59,594 nucleotides of DNA from Roseofilum halophilum BLCC-M91 (GTDB taxonomy: Bacteria > Cyanobacteriota > Cyanobacteriia > Cyanobacteriales > Desertifilaceae). Below the pieces are notes generated by a model that was not told where the DNA came from, searched no databases, and was given only the letters and a program-made list of their open reading frames with translations. Positions within the stretch are counted from its first letter, which is position 1. Each line of letters opens with the position of its first letter. The stretch spans positions 1-59,594 of the forward strand of contig NZ_JAQPOK010000097.1 of assembly GCF_030068445.1 (NCBI RefSeq). Reading direction: 5' to 3'. Of this stretch, positions 19,040-26,962 are shown piece after piece. Both the position numbers and the translations under genes were made by a program.

Positions 19040-20809
19040 GTGAAATTTCCTTTATCTTCTATTCTGGTTTTGAGTACAGTGGCGATCGCCGCTCCTGCTT
19101 TCGCTGACTCTGATATCTTTATTGCTTATCCGAGCGATCGCCATCAAACCACCGCCGATCGCATCTTCCTCATTGGCACAGCTCCCGTTGGCGGCGAAGT
19201 CAAAGTCAATGGTCAAGTAATTTCCCGTTCTCCTAGCGGGCATTTTGCCCCCAGTTTTCCCCTGGAAATGGGCGAGAATACCTTCACCCTGCGCCATGGC
19301 AACCAGGAACACCAGATTACCATTATCCGCAAATCTGCCCTTCCTCCCCCTCCCGTCGGTCTCAACTTTGCCCAAGGATCGCTCACTCCCCAAGTCAACA
19401 TCGCCAAACCTCCCGGAGAACAAATCTGTTTTTCCGCCGTTGCTCCCACCCAAGCCACCGTCAGCGTTACCCTAGGGCAACAAACCCTACCCCTAACCCC
19501 CCTCTCCACCCTTCCCCAACTGCCGCCCAATTCTGCGGTTCTCACCGGAGAAAACAAACCCACCACCGTCGAAAGCAACACCTATAAAGGCTGTGCCACC
19601 CTTCCCCTCACCTCAGCAGCGCAAAATTTGGGCAAACCCCAATTTACGCTTACTCTGAACGGCCAAACCTTAACCCAAGCAGCTCCTGGAGAAATATCCA
19701 TCCTTTCGCCCCTAGAATTTCAAATTGCCGAAGTCACCGCCGAAAATGGAGTCGCTCGTACCGGCCCTAGTACGGACTATTCCCGCTTAACCCCCCTTCC
19801 CAAAGGAACCCGCGCCCAAATTACCGCCGAAGAAGGGGAATGGCTCAGATTAGACTATGGCGCATGGATCAAGCGGGAAGAAACCCGGATTTTTTCCAGT
19901 GCCGCCCCTCCCGTTTCCCGTATCCGGAGTATTCGAGGTCGTCAAATGCCGGAATGGACGGAAATTGTCTTTCCCCTACAAGTTCCCGTTCCCGTCAGCA
20001 TTCAGCAGCGCCAAGACACTATAACCCTGAGTTTGTACAATACCACCGCCCAAACCGATACCATTTATCTCAACGATGACCCCCTGATTAAGCGCCTAGA
20101 TTGGGAACAGGTTTCACCGACACGCATCGACTATACATTTGCCCTCAAAACCGAGCAACAATGGGGCTACAAGCTCCGTTATGAGGGCACAACCTTGATT
20201 TTGTCGTTACGCCATCCTCCCCAGGCTTCTCGGTCATCCTCGCAACCCTTGCAAGGGATGAGAATTTTGCTCGATCCCGGCCATGGCAGCGAGAATGATT
20301 TAGGCGCGAGGGGGCCAAATGGCTATCCAGAAAAAGATGTGAATTTGGTGGTCTCGAAGCTGCTGCGGGATGAGCTGCAAGAAAGAGGTGCAACGGTTGT
20401 GATGACGCGGGAAGGGGATGATGACCTCTGGCCCCATGACCGGGTGGAGATCATTGAAGCCCAAGAACCGGATCTAGCTCTGAGCATCCATTATAATGCC
20501 CTACCCGATGCTGGGGATGCGGAGAATACGGCGGGGGTAGGTATGTTTTGGTATCATCCCCAGGCTCATGGTTTGGCGGTGTTTTTGCATCAGTATTTGG
20601 TGGAGGAGCTAAACCGGCCCTCCTATGGGGTATTTTGGAATAACTTGGCCCTGACTCGGCCGGCGATCGCCCCTTCCGTCCTCTTAGAATTAGGATTCAT
20701 GATTAACCCCCTAGAATTCGAGTGGATCGTCGATCCCCAGTCTCAACAAGAACTCGCCAACACTCTCGCTGATGGTATTGTTGTTTGGGTGAGTGAAAGC
20801 CAACAGTGA
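19040..20809 (+). CDS. N-acetylmuramoyl-L-alanine amidase with SH3b domain
   Basis: A 589-residue secreted cell-wall hydrolase that cleaves the amide bond between muramic acid and the stem peptide. It starts at GTG 19040, giving a clean signal peptide (residues 1-22, cleavage after AFA). Then comes a beta-rich region, an SH3-like domain (about 232-285, VARTGPSTDYSRL), an AMIN-like region (about 300-395) and an Amidase_3 domain (about 408-585). Zinc ligands are His416 (LLDPGHG), Glu432 (PEKDVN) and His484 (SIHYN); catalytic Glu550 is in LLELGF. AmiC-type enzymes act in daughter-cell separation and septal communication in filamentous cyanobacteria. Confidence 0.92.
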   Translation: MKFPLSSILVLSTVAIAAPAFADSDIFIAYPSDRHQTTADRIFLIGTAPVGGEVKVNGQVISRSPSGHFAPSFPLEMGENTFTLRHGNQEHQITIIRKSALPPPPVGLNFAQGSLTPQVNIAKPPGEQICFSAVAPTQATVSVTLGQQTLPLTPLSTLPQLPPNSAVLTGENKPTTVESNTYKGCATLPLTSAAQNLGKPQFTLTLNGQTLTQAAPGEISILSPLEFQIAEVTAENGVARTGPSTDYSRLTPLPKGTRAQITAEEGEWLRLDYGAWIKREETRIFSSAAPPVSRIRSIRGRQMPEWTEIVFPLQVPVPVSIQQRQDTITLSLYNTTAQTDTIYLNDDPLIKRLDWEQVSPTRIDYTFALKTEQQWGYKLRYEGTTLILSLRHPPQASRSSSQPLQGMRILLDPGHGSENDLGARGPNGYPEKDVNLVVSKLLRDELQERGATVVMTREGDDDLWPHDRVEIIEAQEPDLALSIHYNALPDAGDAENTAGVGMFWYHPQAHGLAVFLHQYLVEELNRPSYGVFWNNLALTRPAIAPSVLLELGFMINPLEFEWIVDPQSQQELANTLADGIVVWVSESQQ

Positions 20810-20820
20810 GATGACCTGGT

Positions 20821-20971
20821 GAGGGCGGGTTCAGGATATTGATGGGTTGGTATCCTAGATTTAGGTATAACCCGCCCCTACAAAATCAATCAAGAATTCC
20901 CCATTCCTGTAGGGGCAGGTTTAACCCTATCCCCCATATCCCATCCATAACTTTTGTAAACCTGCCCCCAC
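20821..20971. repeat. pair of palindromic repeats, B-type then A-type
   Basis: B unit at 20821-20881 (GAGGGCGGGTT to AACCCGCCCCTAC) followed by A unit at about 20909-20971 (GTAGGGGCAGGTTT to AAACCTGCCCCCA). The same B/A order, linker included, recurs as a tandem array at 22718-23142. Confidence 0.8.
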
Positions 20972-21030
20972 AAACCCCAATTTTTAATTCTTAATTTTAA
21001 ATTTTTAATTGATATCAGATAGGAGTATCT

Positions 21031-21777
21031 TCACCCAAGCTGCGGCTTTCCTAGAAAGTGCAGATCAATTCGGAAGTGATAACCGCCACGGTCATAAACC
21101 CCATCTAAAATGGGCTTTAGATCGAAGACTAAGGAATTCTCTCCACCCTGCAACGGTAACTCAACCTTGGGAATAGCGTCCGGCAAATTGAAGGCATAGA
21201 GTTGGGCATGGGGCCTGTTATCCCAACGACTCACCAAAATCCGATAGTCTTTAAACTGAGTTACCCCTTGCATCGGCATCGGTTTTCCCCCTCGGAGTAA
21301 ATCAATCTCGACTAAGTGTGTGGCACTGGTCAAAATGCTCTGACGCTTACGCAGATAGGATTCTTTCCCCTCTCCCGCTCGTTTGTTCTTGGGTGAGAGT
21401 AGCTCAATTACGGTTACCACCCGTCCCGTTTTGGTCTCCCGAATTTCTAAATACCGCTCTTCTACCTCCTCTGCCAATGCTACCGTCACCGTTTGCGCTT
21501 CATCGGGTTTCGACAATGTTGCCGTTGAGGTTGGGTTTTGTTCCAATTCCTGTGCAGATTTCACCTCTGGAGCGATAACCGAAACATCGGGAATACCAAT
21601 GAGGACGCTATCTTCTGGGGTACTCAAATAAACACGCTTTTCTATGGCCACATAATAGTTCGGCAGTAAGGTTGGTGCAATATTATCTGCAATAGCAACA
21701 ATCAAACGGCTATGCACTTCAGACCAGAGGTCTGGATGCTCCAGATAGGGATTCATTCCAGGAAATGGGGAAGCCAT
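21031..21777 (-). CDS. DUF4058 family protein
   Basis: A 248-residue protein with the characteristic start FPGMNPYLEHPDLWSEVHSRL and the middle motif VIELLSPKNKRAGEGKESYLRKRQ. This matches DUF4058, a cyanobacterial family of unknown function, possibly nuclease-like by the ELLSPKNK motif (an inference from its E-x-K pattern). Length is normal. It stands alone between repeats. Confidence 0.88.
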   Translation of the reverse strand: MASPFPGMNPYLEHPDLWSEVHSRLIVAIADNIAPTLLPNYYVAIEKRVYLSTPEDSVLIGIPDVSVIAPEVKSAQELEQNPTSTATLSKPDEAQTVTVALAEEVEERYLEIRETKTGRVVTVIELLSPKNKRAGEGKESYLRKRQSILTSATHLVEIDLLRGGKPMPMQGVTQFKDYRILVSRWDNRPHAQLYAFNLPDAIPKVELPLQGGENSLVFDLKPILDGVYDRGGYHFRIDLHFLGKPQLG

Positions 21778-21945
21778 GGGAATTTTATGTTATTTCTTAA
21801 CTTATGATAAACGGCGCGATGCCCCATGCGAATGATCCAAGGTTGAGCGTTGGGATTGCCCTCAACTGAGTGTTTTGTCTTGATTATAGTCTCGGAATTG
21901 GGCGTTAGCAGAGCTTTCCGTAGGAATCGCCTGAATTTATGGTTG

Positions 21946-22006
21946 GGGGGCGGGTTCAGGACATTGATTTGTTGGTGTCCTAGATATTGGTATAACCCGC
22001 CCCTAC
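21946..22006. repeat. palindromic repeat, B-type
   Basis: A 61-bp copy running from a G-rich variant of GAGGGCGGGTT to AACCCGCCCCTAC, with a middle nearly the same as the unit at 20821. The rest of the 21778-22082 spacer shows nothing else. Confidence 0.8.
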
Positions 22007-22082
22007 AAAATTAATTAACGAAATCATGCGAGCAGTTGGAATGGTATACTTTTCCTAAGATTTGCAGTTTTGAGAAGAGGCA

Positions 22083-22334
22083 ATGGTTAGTCAGGTTAAA
22101 GGGATTTATCACCAGGGATGGATAGAACTGATTGAACCGCCTGATGATTGGGTGGAAGGGAGTTCGGTTGTGGTGACGTTTGTAGGCTCCAATGAGATTA
22201 ACTTAGAGGCTCAGGGAATCACTCAGGAGGAAGCAGGACGTTTACGAGAAAGTCTAGCCTCATTTGCAGAGGATTGGGAGAGTCCAGAAATGAGTGTTTA
22301 TGACAACTATGACGCAGCCAAAACCAACGGTTAG
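22083..22334 (+). CDS. putative antitoxin upstream of MazF-type toxin
   Basis: An 83-residue protein starting VKGIYHQGWIELIEPPDDWVEGSSVVVTF, the small beta-strand start seen in cyanobacterial antitoxins of this type, followed by an acidic helical C-terminus (EEAGRLRESLASFAEDWESPEMS). An AGAGG site precedes the ATG. Its 3' end overlaps the toxin frame by about 35 bp, indicating coupled translation. The assignment as antitoxin rests mainly on the neighbouring toxin. Confidence 0.75.
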   Translation: MVSQVKGIYHQGWIELIEPPDDWVEGSSVVVTFVGSNEINLEAQGITQEEAGRLRESLASFAEDWESPEMSVYDNYDAAKTNG

Positions 22335-22668
22335 CCGGGGTGATGTGGCCTTAGTGCTTTTCCCCAATTCTAATCTGACTTCTGCTAAAACTAGACCGGC
22401 TTTAATCGTGCAAGCCGATAATTTACAAACGGGGTTATCACAGATTATTGTGGCTATGGTAACTAGCCAAATGTTTCGAGCGGGTCATCCGAGTCGGGTG
22501 ACTGTTTTACTCAATTCTCCTGTAGGAGGGCAGTCGGGTTTACTCACTGATTCAGTGATTATGACGGATAATTTAGCAACCATATCTCTGGCTGCGGTTT
22601 ATCGCGTGATTGGTTCGATACCGACATCAGAGATTGATATAGCATTGAGGCATACACTGGGATTGTAA
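22300..22668 (+). CDS. PemK/MazF family toxin (putative endoribonuclease)
   Basis: About 122 residues. RGDVALVLFPNSN and KTRPALIVQADN are the MazF/PemK hallmarks, followed by LLTDSVIMTDNLATIS. Such toxins cut mRNA and are held in check by the partner antitoxin. Possible starts are GTG 22294, ATG 22300 and ATG 22309; all lie inside the antitoxin gene. No key motif is missing, so the pair may be functional. Confidence 0.87.
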   Translation: MTTMTQPKPTVSRGDVALVLFPNSNLTSAKTRPALIVQADNLQTGLSQIIVAMVTSQMFRAGHPSRVTVLLNSPVGGQSGLLTDSVIMTDNLATISLAAVYRVIGSIPTSEIDIALRHTLGL

Positions 22669-22717
22669 AGAGAGAAAACTGACCGATATAAAATCAAAAG
22701 CATGATTCCCAATTCTT

Positions 22718-23142
22718 GTAGGGGCAGGTTTAACGATATCCCCCATTTCCCATCCATAACTTCTGTGAACCTGCCCCCACCTCTACCGAAATGGTGAGGG
22801 CGGGTTCAGGACATTGATTTATGTGTGTCCTAATTGTTGGTGAACCCGCCCCTACGAATCAATTAATAATTCCCCATTCTTGTAGGGGCAGGTTTAACCA
22901 TATCCCCCATTTCCCATCCATAACTTTGGTGAACCTGCCCCACCCCTACCGGAAGGGTGAGGGCGGGTTTAGGACATTGATTTATGTGTGTCCTAATTGT
23001 TGGTATAACCCGCCCCTACGAATCAATTAATAATTCCCCATTCTTGTAGGGGCAGGTTTAACGATATCCCCCATATCCCATCCATAACTTTTGTGAACCT
23101 GCCCCCACCTCTACCGGAAGGGTGAGGGCGGGTTTAGGACAT
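22718..23142. repeat. composite palindromic array, 164-bp period
   Basis: About 2.6 copies of a composite unit: A palindrome (GTAGGGGCAGGTTTAAC to GAACCTGCCCC), a short linker with CTACCGGAAGGGTG, B palindrome (GAGGGCGGGTT to ACCCGCCCCTAC), then a spacer ending CCCCATTCTT. A units start at 22718, 22882 and 23046, an exact 164-bp period; B units start at about 22796, 22959 and 23124. The last B is cut after about 19 bp, where it enters the vWA gene, whose stop codon (23134-23136) lies within it. Confidence 0.9.
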
Positions 23143-25017
23143 TTGGATCAAATCCACATATTTTTGATACCAATCCGAATGACGCTCTTTCACCCATTTC
23201 GGGATCGACTCTAAGCCATCAGGATCATCACCTAACTTACGACCCAATGGATCAAGGATATCATCGATTTCTTTAACGAGATCAAAGATAAAGATATTGC
23301 AAGGATTTCCATCTTTATCTTTATTTGCTTTCCTCACATTAAAATCTAGATCCAAGAAATCTTCAACAACATTATTAACATCTTCTCCCATCCCTAACAA
23401 GAGAACTTTTAACTCAGTTTCATCAGTCAACTCTTTACAAGTTTTTTGTAGCAAAGCAGCAAATTCATCTCTATCATCTAACATCCCATCTGTATAGATA
23501 ATGATGAATGCTTTTTTCCCTTCTCGACGACTACCCTCTTTCCAAGTATTTAAACAGGCTTCTAGAGTAGGGACAACAAAAGTATTACCATTAGGAAAAT
23601 TTTCTTCAAAAATATTACTACCTAACTTGTTGGGTGGAATTTTGAATTTACGTCCTACTCGTTCTCGACTGAACAGGTATAGAGTGACATATTCACAAAT
23701 TTTCTTCCCTCCTCCTTGGTCTTTGAGAAGCAAGTCGATATCACCTTGTAAGGCTTCTGGCATCAGTTCCCACCGACTTTTCTGTTTTCCTCTGTCTTTT
23801 TTAGTCATCGATGAGCTTTGATCGACTAAGATGAATACTTCACGGTTTAACATAGGATTCTCCTTTTCCCCTGAGATGAAATTTGAGATAAAATTCTGCG
23901 TTTCTTGTACCCATATATCATTAAAAATATTATGATACAGCCTGTTGGAAACGTTGATATAATTTTCAGATTTGGCTGCCAAACCTGATACAATCAGATT
24001 GATTTGCTCTTCACGACCTCCATCAAAGTAAATTTCATTTGCTGATGTTAACAATTGTTTATATAACTCTAGAGCGTGGATTCGCTCCTCAACCGTAGTA
24101 TAGCCGTTTCTGAACCATCGTTCAATCTCTTGGAAATGGGACAGGGGGTCATGACTACGCCAGTTATTAATCAGTTTTTGTTCAAGCAAGTCTTGCAGCG
24201 CTGTAGGGATATCTTCATCTCCGGTAATGTTCAGTTCTTCAATACAGAGATTACAAACTACCTGAGTTAAAAATGGCTTACCCCCTGTCCAGATTAGAAT
24301 CTCTGCAAATAGTCGCTTAGGATCGCAATTTAATTCTGATAATCCTTGAATTAAGGCGCTACAGTCCCCCTCATCTAACCGTCCTAATTCAATCCCTTTC
24401 GCTGTGTTGAACGCCACAGCCGGATCGGTGAGAATGTCTGTAGGTTTAGCCACACCTAAAAGCACAAACTTAACGGACTTCAAGGTTTCCTCTTGTCCTA
24501 ACGCTCTGAGCAAACCCAGAAAACTATTTTGCAGCTTCCAAGAAATTAGACTCTGGATTTCATCCAAGAAAATGATCAGTTTTTCTGTCCCTTTTTTCCG
24601 CAGATACTGCATCAGATATTTTAAGGATTCTCTAAATTGTAAAGCGGACGGATAATTAGCCATCTCTTGCGAACGCTGCTCAATATTCTGAGTCAGCAGT
24701 CGAGCTTCAGGTGCGGGAAAAGTCGCTGCTATCTCCCAGAGTAAACTTTGGCAAAGTGAAGCTTCATTAATGGTTGAACCAAACCCTTGTAAATTCATCG
24801 TCACGCAATGATAACCAGCATCTTGTTGTAATTTATCGGCAATCCGAATCATTAAAGAGGTTTTACCCGATTGTCGTGCTGCGAGAATAAAACAACATTG
24901 TTGCGTCGTCTCTTGGGTTAAAATTTTATAGAGTGCCCAGTCAGCAAGACGCTGAATGTAGGTTAATGCTTCTAAGGATAACGCTCCTCCTTTTGCACCT
25001 TGAAAGTATTGGCTCAT
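23134..25017 (-). CDS. AAA-like ATPase fused to von Willebrand A domain
   Basis: A 627-residue protein. Residues about 8-340 form an AAA_35-type NTPase: Walker A AARQSGKTSL (about 46-55), Walker B LIIFLDEIQSL (147-157), then LLGVAKPTD. Residues about 391-590 form a vWA domain with an apparently complete metal site: Asp399-x-Ser401-x-Ser403 (VDQSSSM), Thr479 (GNTF) and Asp510 (IYTDGMLDD). No signal peptide. I chose the ATG at 25017: GAGG is 9 bp upstream, and MSQYFQGAKGG begins the NTPase family. Longer starts extend into the upstream gene, whose stop is 4 bp away. vWA plus NTPase modules occur in NTP-dependent conflict systems and chaperone-like complexes. The last two codons and the stop come from the repeat array. 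Confidence 0.85.
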   Translation of the reverse strand: MSQYFQGAKGGALSLEALTYIQRLADWALYKILTQETTQQCCFILAARQSGKTSLMIRIADKLQQDAGYHCVTMNLQGFGSTINEASLCQSLLWEIAATFPAPEARLLTQNIEQRSQEMANYPSALQFRESLKYLMQYLRKKGTEKLIIFLDEIQSLISWKLQNSFLGLLRALGQEETLKSVKFVLLGVAKPTDILTDPAVAFNTAKGIELGRLDEGDCSALIQGLSELNCDPKRLFAEILIWTGGKPFLTQVVCNLCIEELNITGDEDIPTALQDLLEQKLINNWRSHDPLSHFQEIERWFRNGYTTVEERIHALELYKQLLTSANEIYFDGGREEQINLIVSGLAAKSENYINVSNRLYHNIFNDIWVQETQNFISNFISGEKENPMLNREVFILVDQSSSMTKKDRGKQKSRWELMPEALQGDIDLLLKDQGGGKKICEYVTLYLFSRERVGRKFKIPPNKLGSNIFEENFPNGNTFVVPTLEACLNTWKEGSRREGKKAFIIIYTDGMLDDRDEFAALLQKTCKELTDETELKVLLLGMGEDVNNVVEDFLDLDFNVRKANKDKDGNPCNIFIFDLVKEIDDILDPLGRKLGDDPDGLESIPKWVKERHSDWYQKYVDLIQMS

Positions 25018-25021
25018 TTCC

Positions 25022-26362
25022 TTAATCCTCATGATTAACCGGTCGATGTTCTTGGAAATATTCCTGATACAACCTGCAACGCACCTGATATTGACCATTT
25101 TCGATTTTAATTAACCCAGCTTTTTCGAGTTGAAACTTAGCAAATTCATTCACACAGGGTTGCCCTTGCAGAATTTGTTCAAAGCATTGAGCGAGTTTGG
25201 GGTGGTCTTGCAGTAAGCTAAGTTTCTTTTGCAAATGCCCAATTAAAGGGCTATCGGGTTGTTTTACTTTGTCTAAAAATTCATTGAGATTCAGTCCTTT
25301 TTGTTTAATATGATAAAAGGCATGATTGAGTAACTCTGGATATCCCCCTAGCCAGTCTTTGAGTTGAAGAACTTCCTGTTTTTTCCACTTCAGATCGTAT
25401 TTTTTAGCTAGAGATTCTATTTGACTATCATTGAATTCATGAAGCTCTAAAGGCAAGCCTACATTGTCCAAAGGACTGCCAGATAACTCATATTGGGCAT
25501 ACGGTTCGCTACTGTAAGCCAACAATAAATGAGGAAAAACTAACTGCTGATCGCGACTAACTTTTTTCATGTGCTGCTCATGCCATGAGCGCAGGAGCTG
25601 AAGAAATGGCGATTGAATAGGTTCTAGCCCGATGACTCTATCAACTCCGTCAATAATTAGGGTTTTAGGATCGGGAATTTGAGAAAAAACATAAGCCTCT
25701 AAGTAGTCCGTGCAACGAATGCCTACAGCGATCTTCTTTTGCCAAAAATCATCTAAACCATCGGAATTACATCCAAATGCTTGGGTAACTATATAGGCGA
25801 AATTATATAAAAATGTCTCCAAATCTTCAAAAACTGTATCCTCAAGATTCGATAAATCGATACGGGCAACTTGATGCTTAAGCTCAGTTGATAACCATTC
25901 TTCGATTCGCAATAATAAACTTGACTTTCCTAAACCCTGTGCGCCCTTGATCCGTAATAATAATCGCTGATCGTATGGAAGATTTCTAAACTCCTGCTCG
26001 ATTCTATCTTGTATGTTTCGCCATACATAAAGAGGAGAATCAACGGAGAGAACCCCACTTGACGAAGGTATAGGGCGCTCTTTCTGTATCTTCGCCCTCA
26101 ACGGATGATCCTCTGCTACCATCTCAGGATTATGTTGTATAAATAGACTCAGTAGCTTGGGTTGCTTGCTTCCCTTGCCTGCGATCTGGAAATGCTTGTA
26201 CACCTCCGACAAATGCTTTCTCACAGTTCCATCAGCTAGATGCTTGGCTTGAGCAATATCTTTTGCTGTCTGTCCGGCCAAAAAGGACAGAAGGATCTCG
26301 TAACGCTCTGGTGCTGAGTCCTTGAGCGTTTGGAGTCGTTGGTGAAATTGACTTTTGTCCAT
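25022..26362 (-). CDS. HTH domain plus STAND/AAA-like NTPase
   Basis: A 446-residue protein. The N-terminal helix-turn-helix (about 15-62; LAGQTAKDIAQAKHL, then GTVRKHLSEVYKHF) is of the LuxR/sigma-like kind found at the N-terminus of vWA-MoxR-associated proteins. A NTPase follows with Walker A KGAQGLGKSSLLLR (about 139-152) and Walker B TLIIDGVDRV (about 234-243), then helical and winged-helix-like segments (GGYPELLNHAFYHIKQKG; LEKAGLIKIENGQYQVR). It is immediately upstream of the AAA-vWA gene, one operon. The ATG at 26362 lies 6 bp after a TATAAT box, suggesting a leaderless mRNA. Its function is unproven; a sensor or signalling NTPase in a conflict system is inferred. Confidence 0.82.
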   Translation of the reverse strand: MDKSQFHQRLQTLKDSAPERYEILLSFLAGQTAKDIAQAKHLADGTVRKHLSEVYKHFQIAGKGSKQPKLLSLFIQHNPEMVAEDHPLRAKIQKERPIPSSSGVLSVDSPLYVWRNIQDRIEQEFRNLPYDQRLLLRIKGAQGLGKSSLLLRIEEWLSTELKHQVARIDLSNLEDTVFEDLETFLYNFAYIVTQAFGCNSDGLDDFWQKKIAVGIRCTDYLEAYVFSQIPDPKTLIIDGVDRVIGLEPIQSPFLQLLRSWHEQHMKKVSRDQQLVFPHLLLAYSSEPYAQYELSGSPLDNVGLPLELHEFNDSQIESLAKKYDLKWKKQEVLQLKDWLGGYPELLNHAFYHIKQKGLNLNEFLDKVKQPDSPLIGHLQKKLSLLQDHPKLAQCFEQILQGQPCVNEFAKFQLEKAGLIKIENGQYQVRCRLYQEYFQEHRPVNHED

Positions 26363-26368
26363 ACGCGG

Positions 26369-26374
26369 ATTATA
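26369..26374 (-). promoter_or_regulatory. -10 box (TATAAT) of the HTH-NTPase operon
   Basis: A consensus TATAAT on the minus strand with only 6 bp (26363-26368) to the ATG at 26362, so transcription should begin at or next to the start codon. No strong -35 is seen at 17-18 bp. Confidence 0.6.
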
Positions 26375-26423
26375 CCATAGTGTTGAGATGCGTAGTCGAT
26401 AAAATTAAGTGCGTATTCTTATG

Positions 26424-26453
26424 TTGACACTGTGTAAGCAAGTGCGTTAGTAT
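26424..26453 (+). promoter_or_regulatory. putative promoter TTGACA-N18-TAGTAT
   Basis: A perfect -35 TTGACA (26424-26429) and -10 TAGTAT (26448-26453) on the plus strand. It would drive a short transcript into the hairpin at 26480 and, if read through, into the two small ORFs at 26554-26906. Confidence 0.5.
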
Positions 26454-26479
26454 CGAAATTAAGACTAGACAATAAAAAA

Positions 26480-26509
26480 GCCCAAGACAATTGGGTTGTT
26501 GTCTCAGGC
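26480..26509. terminator. terminator-like hairpin, stronger on minus strand
   Basis: Arms GCCCAAGACAA and TTGTCTCAGGC (9 of 11 paired, 8-nt loop). On the minus strand it is followed by TTTTTTATT, a good terminator. On the plus strand it is followed by TTAAATTTTTA, so it may attenuate the plus promoter 27 bp upstream. Confidence 0.6.
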
Positions 26510-26553
26510 CTTAAATTTTTATCTACAACCATCATAACATGATGGTCACGCCT

Positions 26554-26748
26554 ATGAAATTTTTCCGAAAAGAGCGCCATGTCAGGGTTCTGATAGGTTT
26601 CTGGACTCTGTTCCATGCTTGGCCCCTACTGCTGGGAATGTGCAAGACCTTTGGCGGTTTTACCCTCTATCTATGCGTTGGAGGGTGGCAAAACCGTAAA
26701 GGTATCCCCATTTTAGAAGTTAATTGGGTGGTGGAGGCACATTACTAA
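26554..26748 (+). CDS. small unknown protein, 64 residues
   Basis: Not recognised. It has a basic N-terminus (MKFFRKERHVRVL), then a long hydrophobic, aromatic stretch (about residues 11-47, rich in Leu, Phe and Gly) that could be membrane-associated. Its stop overlaps the start of the next ORF by one base (TAATG), which favours real, coupled genes. No clear ribosome site lies before the ATG at 26554; an earlier ATG is at 26539. Confidence 0.4.
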   Translation: MKFFRKERHVRVLIGFWTLFHAWPLLLGMCKTFGGFTLYLCVGGWQNRKGIPILEVNWVVEAHY

Positions 26749-26906
26749 TGAACGATGAATTTGAATTTTCTGACGCTTCCTCTAATGAAGAGATCTTAGA
26801 TCTGCTCTATGAACTCTTACAAGACTACGGAAATAAGGCAAATCAGGAAGCTGTTTACCTAGAAGTTAATGGCGATGTTTTCATTGTCCCCATTGCTCCT
26901 AGCTAA
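26748..26906 (+). CDS. small acidic protein, 52 residues
   Basis: Not recognised. It is highly acidic (MNDEFEFSDASSNEEIL) with a predicted helix, then a beta hairpin EAVYLEVNGDVFIVPI. GGAGG at about 26732 precedes the ATG at 26748, and the start overlaps the previous stop (TAATG). Composition and coupling would suit a small antitoxin or accessory protein, but this is inference. Confidence 0.5.
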   Translation: MNDEFEFSDASSNEEILDLLYELLQDYGNKANQEAVYLEVNGDVFIVPIAPS

Positions 26907-26917
26907 TCTCGTGCCCG

Positions 26918-26951
26918 ATCCCTCTTCTCAAAACCTTACCAGAAGAGGGAT
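26918..26951. terminator. hairpin with perfect 11-bp arms
   Basis: Arms ATCCCTCTTCT and AGAAGAGGGAT around a 12-nt loop, between the small plus-strand ORFs and the truncated toxin. It lacks a good T-run, so it is either a bidirectional transcript end or a repeat. Confidence 0.5.
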
Positions 26952-26962
26952 TACCCCAAGTT

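Noticed and set aside
22821-23030. 69-codon plus-strand frame
   Set aside because: It lies wholly in the 164-bp repeat array and its peptide is just repeat translation.
22718-23142. CRISPR array
   Set aside because: Period 164 bp, palindromic units and repeated rather than unique spacers; no cas genes in the window.
25018-25098. 27-residue extension at the start of the AAA-vWA gene
   Set aside because: It overlaps the upstream gene and is not family-like; the ATG at 25017 has a ribosome site and a fitting start.
26419-26616. 65-codon minus-strand frame upstream of the HTH-NTPase gene
   Set aside because: It covers the terminator hairpin and the promoter region, and the peptide shows no family-like pattern.
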